Assembly: GCA_016207545.1 (NCBI GenBank)
Contig: JACQPO010000141.1
Coordinates: forward strand, 1 to 11,958
Length of the DNA: 11,958 bases
Direction of reading: 5' to 3'
DNA from: Methanobacteriota archaeon
Lineage (GTDB): Archaea > Thermoplasmatota > Thermoplasmata > RBG-16-68-12 > EA-27
In this document: in pieces, positions 5,776 to 11,958 of the stretch
Position numbering within the stretch: the stretch's first letter is position 1
Layout of the letters: each line of letters begins with the position of its first letter
Notes under the pieces: generated by a model
Database searches by the model: none
The model's input: only the letters and a program-made list of their open reading frames with translations
What the model was told of the DNA's origin: nothing
Program-made: the position numbers and the translations under genes

Positions 5776-6594
5776 ATGCGACTGGCCTCCGGCTATGCGG
5801 ACGTGAACGGGACGAAGGTGTTCTACGAGGTCGCAGGCGAGGGCCGTCCGCTCGTGTTCGTTCACGCGGGCATCGTGGACCGGCGAATGTGGGATTCGCA
5901 GATGCGAGACTTCGCGAAACGGTATCGGGTCGTGAGGTACGACGTGCGCGGGTACGGGAAGACGGCGATTACGCCGGAGCCGTTTGCACCGCACGAGGAC
6001 CTGCGCGCGGTGCTGGAGCACCTCGGCATCCCCCGGGCCGCCGTTGTGGGCGCCTCCATGGGCGGCAAGATTGCCCTCGACTTCGCCCTCGCGCATCCAG
6101 ATCGGGTCGACGCACTCGTCCTTGTGGCCTCCGCCCTCGGCGGATACGAATACACGGACGCGGGGTCCGCCGCGCTTGAGGAGCAGATGGACCGTTTGAT
6201 TCGGGCGAACGATTTTGACAAGGTCGTCGAGTTCGAGCTGCAGTTGTGGGTCGCAGGCCGCAGGCGCAGGTTGTCGGACCTGAACCGCGAGCTCGTCGCC
6301 CGCGTCCGGGAGATGTTGCGGCCGACGTACCCGGGCAGCCTAATGACGCGATTCATCCCGCTCGACCCGCCGGCGATCGCGCGGCTGGAGGAGATTCAGG
6401 TCCCGACGCTGGTCGTCATCGGCACCCTCGACCTCCCGGACGTGCAGCGGATTGCGGACATCCTCGCCGCTCGGATTCCGCGTGCCTGGAAGGTCGCGAT
6501 CGAGGGGACGGCGCACCTCCCGAACATGGAGCGGCCCGACGAGTTCAACACGGTCGTGCTTGGGTTTCTCGAGCGGCTCGAGGCGGCGGACTGA
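5776..6594 (+). CDS. Alpha/beta-fold hydrolase
   Basis: A 272-residue single-domain alpha/beta hydrolase without signal peptide. The N-terminus GYADVNGTKVFYEVAGEGRPLVFVHAG is that of the common esterase/lactonase-like branch. HAGIVDRRMWD at 30-40 places Ala where many members have Gly in the oxyanion HG motif, a known variant. The catalytic triad is visible: Ser94 in the nucleophile elbow VVGASMGG, Asp219 in IGTLDLPD and His247 in IEGTAHLPN. A cap region lies at about 120-195. The substrate cannot be inferred. The ATG at 5776 is 10 nt after tRNA-Glu; the short gap TCCTCCTTCG has no Shine-Dalgarno, so translation is probably of the leaderless type after tRNA processing or from an internal start. 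It ends exactly where the convergent oxidoreductase ends. Confidence 0.92.
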   Translation: MRLASGYADVNGTKVFYEVAGEGRPLVFVHAGIVDRRMWDSQMRDFAKRYRVVRYDVRGYGKTAITPEPFAPHEDLRAVLEHLGIPRAAVVGASMGGKIALDFALAHPDRVDALVLVASALGGYEYTDAGSAALEEQMDRLIRANDFDKVVEFELQLWVAGRRRRLSDLNRELVARVREMLRPTYPGSLMTRFIPLDPPAIARLEEIQVPTLVVIGTLDLPDVQRIADILAARIPRAWKVAIEGTAHLPNMERPDEFNTVVLGFLERLEAAD

Positions 6595-7230
6595 CTACGA
6601 CCCGGGGTCGCGCACGAACGCGTAGCCGATCGCGGTCCCCATCTTCACCCCGTACCCGAGCTGGATCAGTTGCATCCCCATCGCCTCGAGGTAGCGGGCG
6701 GACTTCAGCGGCCCTGCATCGACCGCGCGGAAGCCGATCCCCGCGGCGAGGTCCATGACGACCCTCTTCGCCTGCGCGTCGTCCGCCGCCACGAGGCATA
6801 GGAGTCGCTGACCCGCGAGGAGCCCCGTCGCCATGTTCGGCGCGAATTGGTGGTTGAACGCCTTCACGACCTTCGCGCTGGGCACAAGCTTCGCGAGTTC
6901 CTCCGCACCCGACGTCGTGAATCCGAGCGCCCAATCGTACGAGGGCGAGAGAACGTTCGTCGCGTCCACGACGATTTTCCCGCGGAGCGCGTTCGCACCG
7001 ATGCGTTCGATTGTCTCCTTCACCGACGGAAACGGGACCGCGACAATCACGACGTCGCCGAACGCGGCCGCTGCCGCCAGCGTTCCCACGGAAACGCTCT
7101 TCCCCAACGCGGTGGGGACCTTCGCCTTCGAGGGGTCGCGGGAGCCCAGCTTGATTGCGTGGCCCGCGCGGGACAGTCCCGCCGCCAGATTCGTCGCCAC
7201 GTCTCCAGTCCCGAGGATGCCGATGTTCAT
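6595..7230 (-). CDS. NADPH-dependent F420 reductase-like oxidoreductase
   Basis: A 211-residue Rossmann protein of the F420-dependent NADP oxidoreductase/NADP-binding family. The N-terminus MNIGILGTGDVATNLAAGL holds the GxGxxA dinucleotide loop (7-12). GSRDPSK (29-35) fits NADP 2'-phosphate recognition, and VIVAVPFPSV, VVDATNVLSP, KAFNHQFAPNM and the C-terminal DAGPLKSARYLEAMGMQLIQL are family blocks. In methanogens Fno transfers hydride between F420H2 and NADP. Whether this paralogue uses F420 or another substrate is open; some members have neither activity shown. The ATG at 7230 is preferred over an upstream in-frame start at 7269 because the Rossmann strand begins there. GGAGAG lies upstream, and a CATATG element near 7270 could be the TATA box. 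It is convergent with the hydrolase with no intervening base. Confidence 0.88.
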   Translation of the reverse strand: MNIGILGTGDVATNLAAGLSRAGHAIKLGSRDPSKAKVPTALGKSVSVGTLAAAAAFGDVVIVAVPFPSVKETIERIGANALRGKIVVDATNVLSPSYDWALGFTTSGAEELAKLVPSAKVVKAFNHQFAPNMATGLLAGQRLLCLVAADDAQAKRVVMDLAAGIGFRAVDAGPLKSARYLEAMGMQLIQLGYGVKMGTAIGYAFVRDPGS

Positions 7231-7358
7231 CGCAACTCTCTCCGCATCCGGCAAGGATCGGGGCCTCATATGTTTGCCGCGCGATGCGATCGGACAACCG
7301 GCGAACTCATGGCGTCGTCGTCGTTCCCTGGTGCGTGCCCCGCCGGAAGTATGGACGC

Positions 7359-7457
7359 ATGATCAAACCGCTCCCCACGACGAAGCCTGAGGAGTGTCGG
7401 TTCTGTAAGGCGGGCCGTCCGCGTCCCGTCCACAAGTCGGAGGGGACGAAGAAGTGA
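7359..7457 (+). CDS. Putative 32-residue CxxC mini-protein
   Basis: An ATG-TGA ORF encodes MIKPLPTTKPEECRFCKAG followed by RPRPVHKSEGTKK. It has a CxxC pair (13 and 16), a single downstream His and a very basic, proline-containing composition, resembling half a zinc knuckle that could bind metal or nucleic acid, possibly as a dimer. A GTG at 7335 would add eight residues (VPRRKYGR). I recognise no family. Its stop is followed at once by a 7-bp inverted repeat and the tRNA-Val promoter. No obvious TATA box lies at the right distance. Moderate odds of being real; the short length is the main doubt. Confidence 0.45.
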   Translation: MIKPLPTTKPEECRFCKAGRPRPVHKSEGTKK

Positions 7458-7464
7458 GGCCCGC

Positions 7465-7475
7465 AAGCCTTATGG
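7465..7475 (+). promoter_or_regulatory. TATA box of tRNA-Val
   Basis: AAGCCTTATGG is centred about 31 nt upstream of the tRNA, leaving a few leader bases for RNase P. The box lies largely in the 10-nt loop of a perfect inverted repeat (GGCCCGC 7458-7464, GCGGGCC 7475-7481). Confidence 0.58.
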
Positions 7476-7501
7476 CGGGCCCTCCCTTCCGGACATCCCA
7501 C

Positions 7502-7574
7502 GGGCTCGTGGTCTAGTGGTTATGACGTCACCCTGACACGGTGAAGGTCACCGGTTCGAATCCGGTCGAGCCCA
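7502..7574 (+). tRNA. tRNA-Val (anticodon GAC)
   Basis: The acceptor stem is GGGCTCG (7502-7508) with CGAGCCC (7567-7573) and discriminator A. The D arm contains GTGGTCTAGTGGTTATGAC. The anticodon stem TCACC/GGTGA surrounds loop CTGACAC, giving GAC at 7535-7537. The T arm is ACCGG-TTCGAAT-CCGGT. It has 73 nt, no intron and no encoded CCA. Confidence 0.97.
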
Positions 7575-7607
7575 TCACCTCCGGGGTTCCGCGCGGATGG
7601 GGGGAAA

Positions 7608-7617
7608 GGGAATATAC
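7608..7617 (+). promoter_or_regulatory. TATA box of the surface-protein gene at 7650
   Basis: GGAATATACC lies 33-42 nt upstream of the ATG at 7650, predicting a transcription start near 7640 and a leader of about 10 nt. It argues against the TTG start at 7620. Confidence 0.5.
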
Positions 7618-7649
7618 CCTTGAATCGATCCCCACCCCGGGGGCATTGC

Positions 7650-8246
7650 ATGAGGAGCTACCGTGGTGCTTTCTCGGGCTTCCTCGCAATGGCGATGGGA
7701 CTCTCCGCAATCTTGGCCCCCGTCCCGAGCGCGGTGGGTCAACAGGCGATTACGGAGGATGTGAGCCGGACGGAGTCCTTGTTCCGGGGGGAGTGGGTGG
7801 CCTACAGCATCTTGATTTTACGCGATAAGGTCGCGAACATTCGGATCTCAGGGGCCGACGCGGCCTTGGACTTCTACGTCTTCACTTTGTCGCAGTTTCA
7901 AGACTACATCAATCCCGATGTCCCTAGCTTCCAGTTCGTCGCGGGCCAGGAGGACGCGCGCTCGTTCTCGTATTCCTTGTCGGACTCCGGCAGAATCCTT
8001 GTGATCGACAACGCGTTCGTCTCCGCTTCCGGCGCGTCGCCGACGGGGTCCGCCACCTACATCCTGACGATTACGTACCCGAACGCGCCATCCCCTGTCT
8101 TGGTTGGCGGGATCGTGCTGATTATCATCGTCGTCCTCGTGGTCGTGATTTCGTTCATCCTGTGGAGACGCAGGGCGCGCTCAGTGCCGCCGTCGATGGA
8201 GCCCCCCGTCCAGCCGCCGAAACCGCCAAGCCCGCCCGCTCTATAG
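7650..8246 (+). CDS. Exported, C-terminally membrane-anchored surface protein
   Basis: A 198-residue protein of unknown function. Residues 1-30 form a signal peptide (hydrophobic AFSGFLAMAMGLSAILAPVPSAVG). Residues about 32-145 look like one extracytoplasmic beta-sandwich: alternating strands such as WVAYSILILRDKVANIRISG, ALDFYVFTLSQFQDYI, SFSYSLSDSGRILVIDNAF and ATYILTITY. These are reminiscent of small GOLD- or PPC-like beta domains in archaeal surface proteins. A single strong TM helix (about 150-171, GGIVLIIIVVLVVVISFIL) is followed by WRRRARS, a positive-inside stop-transfer, and a cytoplasmic proline-rich tail (PPSMEPPVQPPKPPSPP). The ATG at 7650 fits the TATA box and gives a normal signal peptide. 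A convergent coiled-coil gene lies downstream; the 79 nt between them hold no recognisable element. Confidence 0.8.
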   Translation: MRSYRGAFSGFLAMAMGLSAILAPVPSAVGQQAITEDVSRTESLFRGEWVAYSILILRDKVANIRISGADAALDFYVFTLSQFQDYINPDVPSFQFVAGQEDARSFSYSLSDSGRILVIDNAFVSASGASPTGSATYILTITYPNAPSPVLVGGIVLIIIVVLVVVISFILWRRRARSVPPSMEPPVQPPKPPSPPAL

Positions 8247-8325
8247 GAAGCAAGGGCATGCGCATCCTCCCTCGGGCTCTCTCGCCCTTCTCGATTCGGG
8301 GAGGAATCGCAAGCCCGCCGAGGCT

Positions 8326-9942
8326 TCATCCGCCAGCTTTTGGCATCGTTCGCGACGCCGCCGCGATGTGCCGCTCCAAGTTCTGCAGCAGCTCCCGCTC
8401 GTGCTTGTCCTTGATCCAGCCTTGCGCCTTCATCTCCGCGAGCCCCTTCGTGAGCAGCGGCTTCAGGTTCCCGAGGTGGAGGATGTTGTTCGCGTTTCCC
8501 ACGCTCGCGAGGTACGCCGCGAGGCTCGCGTCCTCCCCGAGCGCCTTCTCGATGCCGTCCCGGAACAGCTCCTCGAACCGCTCCGTCTTCGGCTCGAGCG
8601 GGAGGACGGCGCCGCCGAACGCGGTTTTCAACCCGCCGAGCACGCCTTTCCCGCTGCGGGCGACCATCGGGGGGTAGACGATCATCCGCCGCCCGCGGTC
8701 GCTCGCGAGGCCCGCGACCATGATCGGCATCTTCACGAGGGTCGTGCCCTCGATCGACGCGGCGACGCCCTGGGACTCGAGGAACTGCACGCCCTCCGCG
8801 AGCTTCTTCGAGAGGTTCCGGAGGCCCATGGTGAGCCGCGATACGAGCGCCACGATAGCCTGCTCCTCTTGGAACAGTTTCTGGATCTCCGCGTCCCGTT
8901 CCCGCTCGAGTGACCGGATCCGCTCCCATTGGGCCTGGACCTGGCGGTCGTAGTTCGTGCGGGTGTTCGTCATCTCCTCCCGGTACTTGTCGACCTGCTC
9001 CCGCGTCCGGAGCACTTCGCGTCGTGCGGCGTCGCGCCGCTCCCTCGCCCGCTGGGCCGCTGCAGGGTCGTCCCGGACGCGCGCCGCCGCGTCCCACATC
9101 TCCAAATCCGCCTCCGCCTTCTGCACTTGCGCCTGGAAGTCGAGGAGCTTTGGCTGCATCGCCGCCCACTTCTCCTCCCGCTCCCGTTCCAGCTTCGCTA
9201 CCTGTGCATTCACGTCAGGCTGAATGATCTCAATCTTGCGCGCGTACGTGCGGGCGGTCTTCTCTCGGAGTTCCTCTAGCTCTTTTCGTGCGCGGACGAG
9301 CAACGACTCAAGCGCCTTTTCCAGCCCCGACAGCGCGTCAATCTCCCGCATCATTGACTCGATGATCGTGCGCATTTTGTGCACGGACTGCTGCGCCTGG
9401 TCCGGGGTGAGTCGCGGCCGGAGGACCGGATTGCCGCGTAGCTCCCTCGGCTTCCCGAGGGCGAGGTGGCTCAAGACGTCCAACATGAACTCCTCATGGA
9501 TGAACAGGCCGACGATGGGCACGTTCTCCACGCCCGCGAGGCTGTCGAAGTACGCGGCCCGCTCATCGAGGAACGTGCGGATCCCCCGATGGTCTCGCGC
9601 CATCTCCAGCCCGTTGAGGAAGGTGCGCGTGTCGGGGATGCGACCCTGCGGGAACACGTACGACCACACGCCCATCCCGTCGAACACGAGGTTGCGGTTC
9701 TCCCGCCACGGGGTCACGATCACCGGCCAGTAAAGGAGGCTTGCGAACTCGAGCGCCTCTTCCCGGCGTCGGAGAAAGCCCGCCTTCTCCCTCTGCTTCT
9801 CCACGTCGGCCAGGATTGTGGCGAGGGTCATCTCCAGTGGGAACTCCTCCGCCTTTCCGTCGTCGCGTTCAATCACGGCGAACGGCAACACGACCGTCTC
9901 CGGTTCCGGAATGCGGATCCCCCACGGGCTAGAGGTCGGCAA
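8326..9942 (-). CDS. Large coiled-coil protein of unknown function
   Basis: 538 residues without signal peptide or TM helix. Three regions are visible. The N-terminal part (about 1-165) is alpha/beta, with WPVIVTPWRENRNLVFDGMGVW and IVGLFIHEEFMLDVLSHLALG. A long charged coiled coil (about 180-390) has heptad-like runs rich in E, K, R, L, A and Q, broken near 241 (QPDVN) and 292 (DDPAA). The C-terminal part (about 395-538) has TLVKMPIMVAGLASDRGRRMIVYPPMVARSG strands, then helices ending in an ELLQNLERHI segment. The MIVYPPMVARSGKG block recalls uncharacterised archaeal coiled-coil proteins, but I cannot name a family. No Walker motifs are visible, so it is not an SMC/Rad50-type ATPase. The start is uncertain: TTG 9942 is used, but a possible TATA box near 9960 suggests transcription might begin inside it and translation at a later GTG. 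A cytoskeletal or scaffold role is only a guess. Confidence 0.82.
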   Translation of the reverse strand: MPTSSPWGIRIPEPETVVLPFAVIERDDGKAEEFPLEMTLATILADVEKQREKAGFLRRREEALEFASLLYWPVIVTPWRENRNLVFDGMGVWSYVFPQGRIPDTRTFLNGLEMARDHRGIRTFLDERAAYFDSLAGVENVPIVGLFIHEEFMLDVLSHLALGKPRELRGNPVLRPRLTPDQAQQSVHKMRTIIESMMREIDALSGLEKALESLLVRARKELEELREKTARTYARKIEIIQPDVNAQVAKLEREREEKWAAMQPKLLDFQAQVQKAEADLEMWDAAARVRDDPAAAQRARERRDAARREVLRTREQVDKYREEMTNTRTNYDRQVQAQWERIRSLERERDAEIQKLFQEEQAIVALVSRLTMGLRNLSKKLAEGVQFLESQGVAASIEGTTLVKMPIMVAGLASDRGRRMIVYPPMVARSGKGVLGGLKTAFGGAVLPLEPKTERFEELFRDGIEKALGEDASLAAYLASVGNANNILHLGNLKPLLTKGLAEMKAQGWIKDKHERELLQNLERHIAAASRTMPKAGG

Positions 9943-10027
9943 GGGCCGGGGGTTCGTTAAGGGTTTCGGTCGTACCCGTATGAATCGGCGAACCGCGCGA
10001 CGCGGCCTTCCCCCTTGCCCGCCCCAT

Positions 10028-10198
10028 TCAGAAGGACTTGATGAGTGTCAGTGCCTCAGCCCTCGAGAGGCCGTTCGGGAAGTCCTTCGGATGGATGCGT
10101 CGGACGTGGTCCTGCGCGACGGCGATCGCGTCCGCCTCCCCGTGCGGGGTGCGGTAGCTGAAGCCGCACATGCAGTCCGCGCCTTTCATCCCTGCCAT
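10028..10198 (-). CDS. DUF1059-like small protein
   Basis: A 56-residue ORF (ATG 10198 to TGA 10028) starting MAGMKGADCMCGFSYRTP. It shows the pattern of DUF1059 proteins: a CGF near the N-terminus (11-13) followed by a strand, an acidic helix with His (EADAIAVAQDHVRRIHP; His31 and His36) and a C-terminal helix (SRAEALTLIKSF). The function of DUF1059 is not known. A second ATG at residue 4 (10189) is equally possible and gives a more typical start. A TATA-like CTTAAGTAAT at about 10228-10237 on this strand lies about 30-40 nt upstream, predicting a very short leader. It is divergent from the large surface protein at 10382 and downstream of no other minus-strand gene. Being under 60 residues, it is easily missed. 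Confidence 0.68.
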   Translation of the reverse strand: MAGMKGADCMCGFSYRTPHGEADAIAVAQDHVRRIHPKDFPNGLSRAEALTLIKSF

Positions 10199-10322
10199 GG
10201 GAACCTGCGCAGGGAGCGCATTGCGGATTACTTAAGGATGCCCGTCAACGATGGACAGGGGTGTTCGTTCACCGCGGCGTCTCGCTCTCGTTTTCAGGAA
10301 GGCCGACCTCGTTCCTAGGGTT

Positions 10323-10330
10323 CGATAAGT
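10323..10330 (+). promoter_or_regulatory. Possible TATA box of the large surface protein
   Basis: CGATAAGT lies between a 6-bp inverted repeat (AGGGTT 10317-10322, AACCCT 10338-10343) and just before GTTGGACAAC, itself a small palindrome. Transcription from about 10353 would leave a leader of roughly 29 nt including a purine-rich GAGGCGGGA before the ATG at 10382. Confidence 0.35.
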
Positions 10331-10381
10331 GTTGGACAACCCTCATCCAAGTGCGCGCGCACGGCTGAGGCGGGATTCGGA

Positions 10382-11958
10382 ATGTCGAGCCAACCTGCCC
10401 CCTCGCTCGTGGTGCGGAAGGTCAAGCGGATTCGCAAGCAGCTATGGGTTCCCTCGCCGCGGAGCGCCGCGGGCCTCCTTGCCGTGTTCGCGCTCCTCGC
10501 GACCCTGGCGCCGGCCATCCCGGTCCAGGGCACGACCGTCTCGGGGACCACGCAGGCGCTCGTGAACGCGGGCCAGCTCGCGCGGGACGCGAGCTCCGCG
10601 ATCCCCGTGGTCGGCTTCGGCATGACCTCCTCGAATCCTGCGGACGCGCTTGACCGAATGACCTTGACGTTCGGCGGCATCGGATTTTCGCCGAGCGACG
10701 ACAACGACCTGCGGGCGCTGGACGTAGACAGCAAGGTGAGCGGCGTCGCGCTGTACCGCGACACCGGCTCCGTGGACGACGCGCTCGACGCGGGAGACTC
10801 GGCCGTGGTGTTCGACGACATTGGATGGGCGGGGATTTCCGTCACGATCGACCTCAGCGGCCACGCAGAAACGCTGCCGGCCACGGTCGTCGGGCAATTC
10901 CACTGGATTATCGCAATTCGCACGGCGAATGTGGTCGGCTCCCTGAACTTCGGCGACCAAATCACGGTCACGGTCCCGATCGGCGGCATCGTCGCCACGA
11001 ACCTCGACGCTGCGGGCTTCGTGTCCCAGCCGCCCTTTGAGCCCGTGACGACCTCGCCCCTCACGGTCCGCCTCACGCGGACGTTTGACCTCCTTGGCGG
11101 CGTCGACCGGTGGATTGGACCCGCCACCGCGGCCGTGAACGAGATGGCGGTCCTCGGCCTCCGGATCGTCGATGGCGGCATTGGCACGAACCGCGGAATT
11201 CGGGATTCCATCCCCGGCCTGCTCCTCACGCTCCGAGAGCGCGGCGGTGCGGTGTCCTGGATCGACTTCCGGGCCCTCGCGACCGACAGCGCCACGAGCG
11301 GCGTCGGGGTCTACCTCGACACGGGCACCGTGCAGGACGAGTGGGACGCATCCGACGCGTCCGTGACGATGGCCTCGATCGCACCGGCGGTCTTCCCGCC
11401 GGGAGGCGTGGCGTTCACGCTCACGTTCCCCGCGCCGGGCCTCGACGTTCCGGACGCGAACGTGGGTGCCTTCGACATCTTTTTCGTCATCCGCTCGGAC
11501 GCGATCGAGACGGGGGATGCGTTCGACCTGCGGATCGAAGCGTATGACATCGCGGTCCGCGGCCTGCTTGCCTCCCAGGCGGGCACCGTCGACGCGGACC
11601 TCGCAACGCCCCTCCCGTTCGGCGTCATCCCGTCCTCCCGCGTCCTCGGCGACAACACGCCCCCGCGGTTGCGGAACTTGCAGTGGACGGAGGCGAGCGC
11701 ATACCTCGGCGCCCTCGGCCTCGACCTGTACTTTCTGAACACGATGCCCACGACGCAATTCGCGGACGTCACCGGGCAGGCGCGGGACGACGAGTCCGGC
11801 CTCCTCGGCGCGTCTTTCTCCGCGGAGTCCAGCTTGGCTTCGAGCCCTGGGCCCTCGCCCCTGTTCGGGGCGGGCGCGTGGCGCGCGTGGTCGGGCACGT
11901 ACGGCTTCGCCGCGGCGAGCACGGACGCGTCGAGCCCCGCCGTGGTGACCGTGACGGA
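10382..11958 (+). CDS. Large exported repeat (S-layer-like) protein, 3' end outside window
   Basis: The frame is open from ATG 10382 to the last base, 525 codons without a stop. A basic N-region (VVRKVKRIRKQLW, 10-22) precedes a hydrophobic segment (about 29-46, AAGLLAVFALLATLAPAI), an export signal or N-terminal anchor with an unusually long n-region. The mature part is acidic, rich in Asp, Thr, Ser, Ala and Gly, and nearly cysteine- and lysine-free. Two related beta modules are visible: SGVALYRDTGSVDDALDAGD (120-139) and SGVGVYLDTGTVQDEWDASD (306-325), 186 residues apart. A different module starts at DNTPPRLRNLQWTEASAYL (424 onwards), an Ig-like module start seen in giant archaeal surface proteins. 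Likely an S-layer or adhesin-type protein. The long minus-strand ORFs across it are shadows. Confidence 0.88.
   Translation, partial: MSSQPAPSLVVRKVKRIRKQLWVPSPRSAAGLLAVFALLATLAPAIPVQGTTVSGTTQALVNAGQLARDASSAIPVVGFGMTSSNPADALDRMTLTFGGIGFSPSDDNDLRALDVDSKVSGVALYRDTGSVDDALDAGDSAVVFDDIGWAGISVTIDLSGHAETLPATVVGQFHWIIAIRTANVVGSLNFGDQITVTVPIGGIVATNLDAAGFVSQPPFEPVTTSPLTVRLTRTFDLLGGVDRWIGPATAAVNEMAVLGLRIVDGGIGTNRGIRDSIPGLLLTLRERGGAVSWIDFRALATDSATSGVGVYLDTGTVQDEWDASDASVTMASIAPAVFPPGGVAFTLTFPAPGLDVPDANVGAFDIFFVIRSDAIETGDAFDLRIEAYDIAVRGLLASQAGTVDADLATPLPFGVIPSSRVLGDNTPPRLRNLQWTEASAYLGALGLDLYFLNTMPTTQFADVTGQARDDESGLLGASFSAESSLASSPGPSPLFGAGAWRAWSGTYGFAAASTDASSPAVVTVT

Noticed and set aside
6545..7297. 250-residue minus-strand ORF beside the oxidoreductase
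   Set aside because: Same strand but a different frame from the NADP-binding protein; composition is Arg/Gly-rich with no Rossmann motif.
5691..7574. tRNA genes as integration sites for a mobile element
   Set aside because: No repeat of either tRNA 3' end was noticed downstream and no integrase is present in the window.
8247..8325. Possible RNA gene or terminator in the convergent gap
   Set aside because: Only short, imperfect self-complementarity and no T-run of note on either strand.
9818..10318. 166-residue plus-strand ORF over the 9943-10320 gap
   Set aside because: It is the exact codon-register complement of the DUF1059-like gene and enters the 5' end of the coiled-coil gene; its product has no family features.
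10442..11758. 438-residue and 326-residue minus-strand ORFs over the surface-protein gene
   Set aside because: The plus frame has a signal peptide and internal repeats and stays open to the window end; the minus frames are Arg/Asp/Gly-rich shadows without start signals.
1..11958. CRISPR array, insertion sequence, toxin-antitoxin or defence cassette
   Set aside because: No regularly spaced direct repeats, transposase motifs, terminal repeats or nuclease motifs were seen in the listed frames or intergenic regions.

Overview
The window is archaeal chromosome. It carries the archaeal/eukaryotic-type gene run rpl44e - rps27e - aIF2alpha - nop10 - PAC2, a diphthine-ammonia ligase, a DUF835 protein, an F420-dependent-oxidoreductase-like protein and two tRNA genes with no encoded CCA. 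Very high GC, DUF835, many leaderless or near-leaderless starts and large secreted repeat proteins suggest a GC-rich member of the Thermoplasmatota. The lineage is inference from gene content; no rRNA is present to confirm it.

Layout. Positions 20-115 hold a possible 31-residue ORF, followed by a T-run. From 1325 leftwards run a winged-helix regulator and dph6 (diphthamide synthesis on elongation factor 2). Divergent to them is rpiA (1498-2172), with a near-perfect 18-bp palindrome between the two promoters. rpiA meets a second small wHTH regulator (2537-2169) tail to tail, sharing a CTAG. That regulator is divergent from the translation operon at 2673-4936: L44e, S27e, aIF2alpha, Nop10 and a PAC2-family proteasome-assembly chaperone. 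These genes touch or overlap by a few bases or lie close together. A DUF835 protein follows on the same strand. Next come tRNA-Glu(UUC), an alpha/beta hydrolase starting 10 nt after the tRNA, and a convergent NAD(P)/F420-type oxidoreductase. A 32-residue CxxC mini-protein and tRNA-Val(GAC) follow.

The right-hand third looks like cell-envelope and lineage-specific genes: a small signal-peptide/C-terminal-TM surface protein (7650-8246), a 538-residue coiled-coil protein of unknown function on the minus strand (9942-8326), a 56-residue DUF1059-like protein on the minus strand (10198-10028), and a large exported repeat protein starting at 10382 that is still open at the window end.

Most of the left and centre is ordinary archaeal housekeeping. 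I do not see a convincing new multi-gene system. The points most worth checking are an extra stretch of roughly 26 residues inside the S1 domain of aIF2alpha, the tRNA-Glu/hydrolase junction, the operator-like palindrome upstream of rpiA, the uncharacterised coiled-coil protein, and several small genes (S27e, Nop10, DUF1059-like, CxxC mini-protein) that a minimum-length ORF filter would miss.
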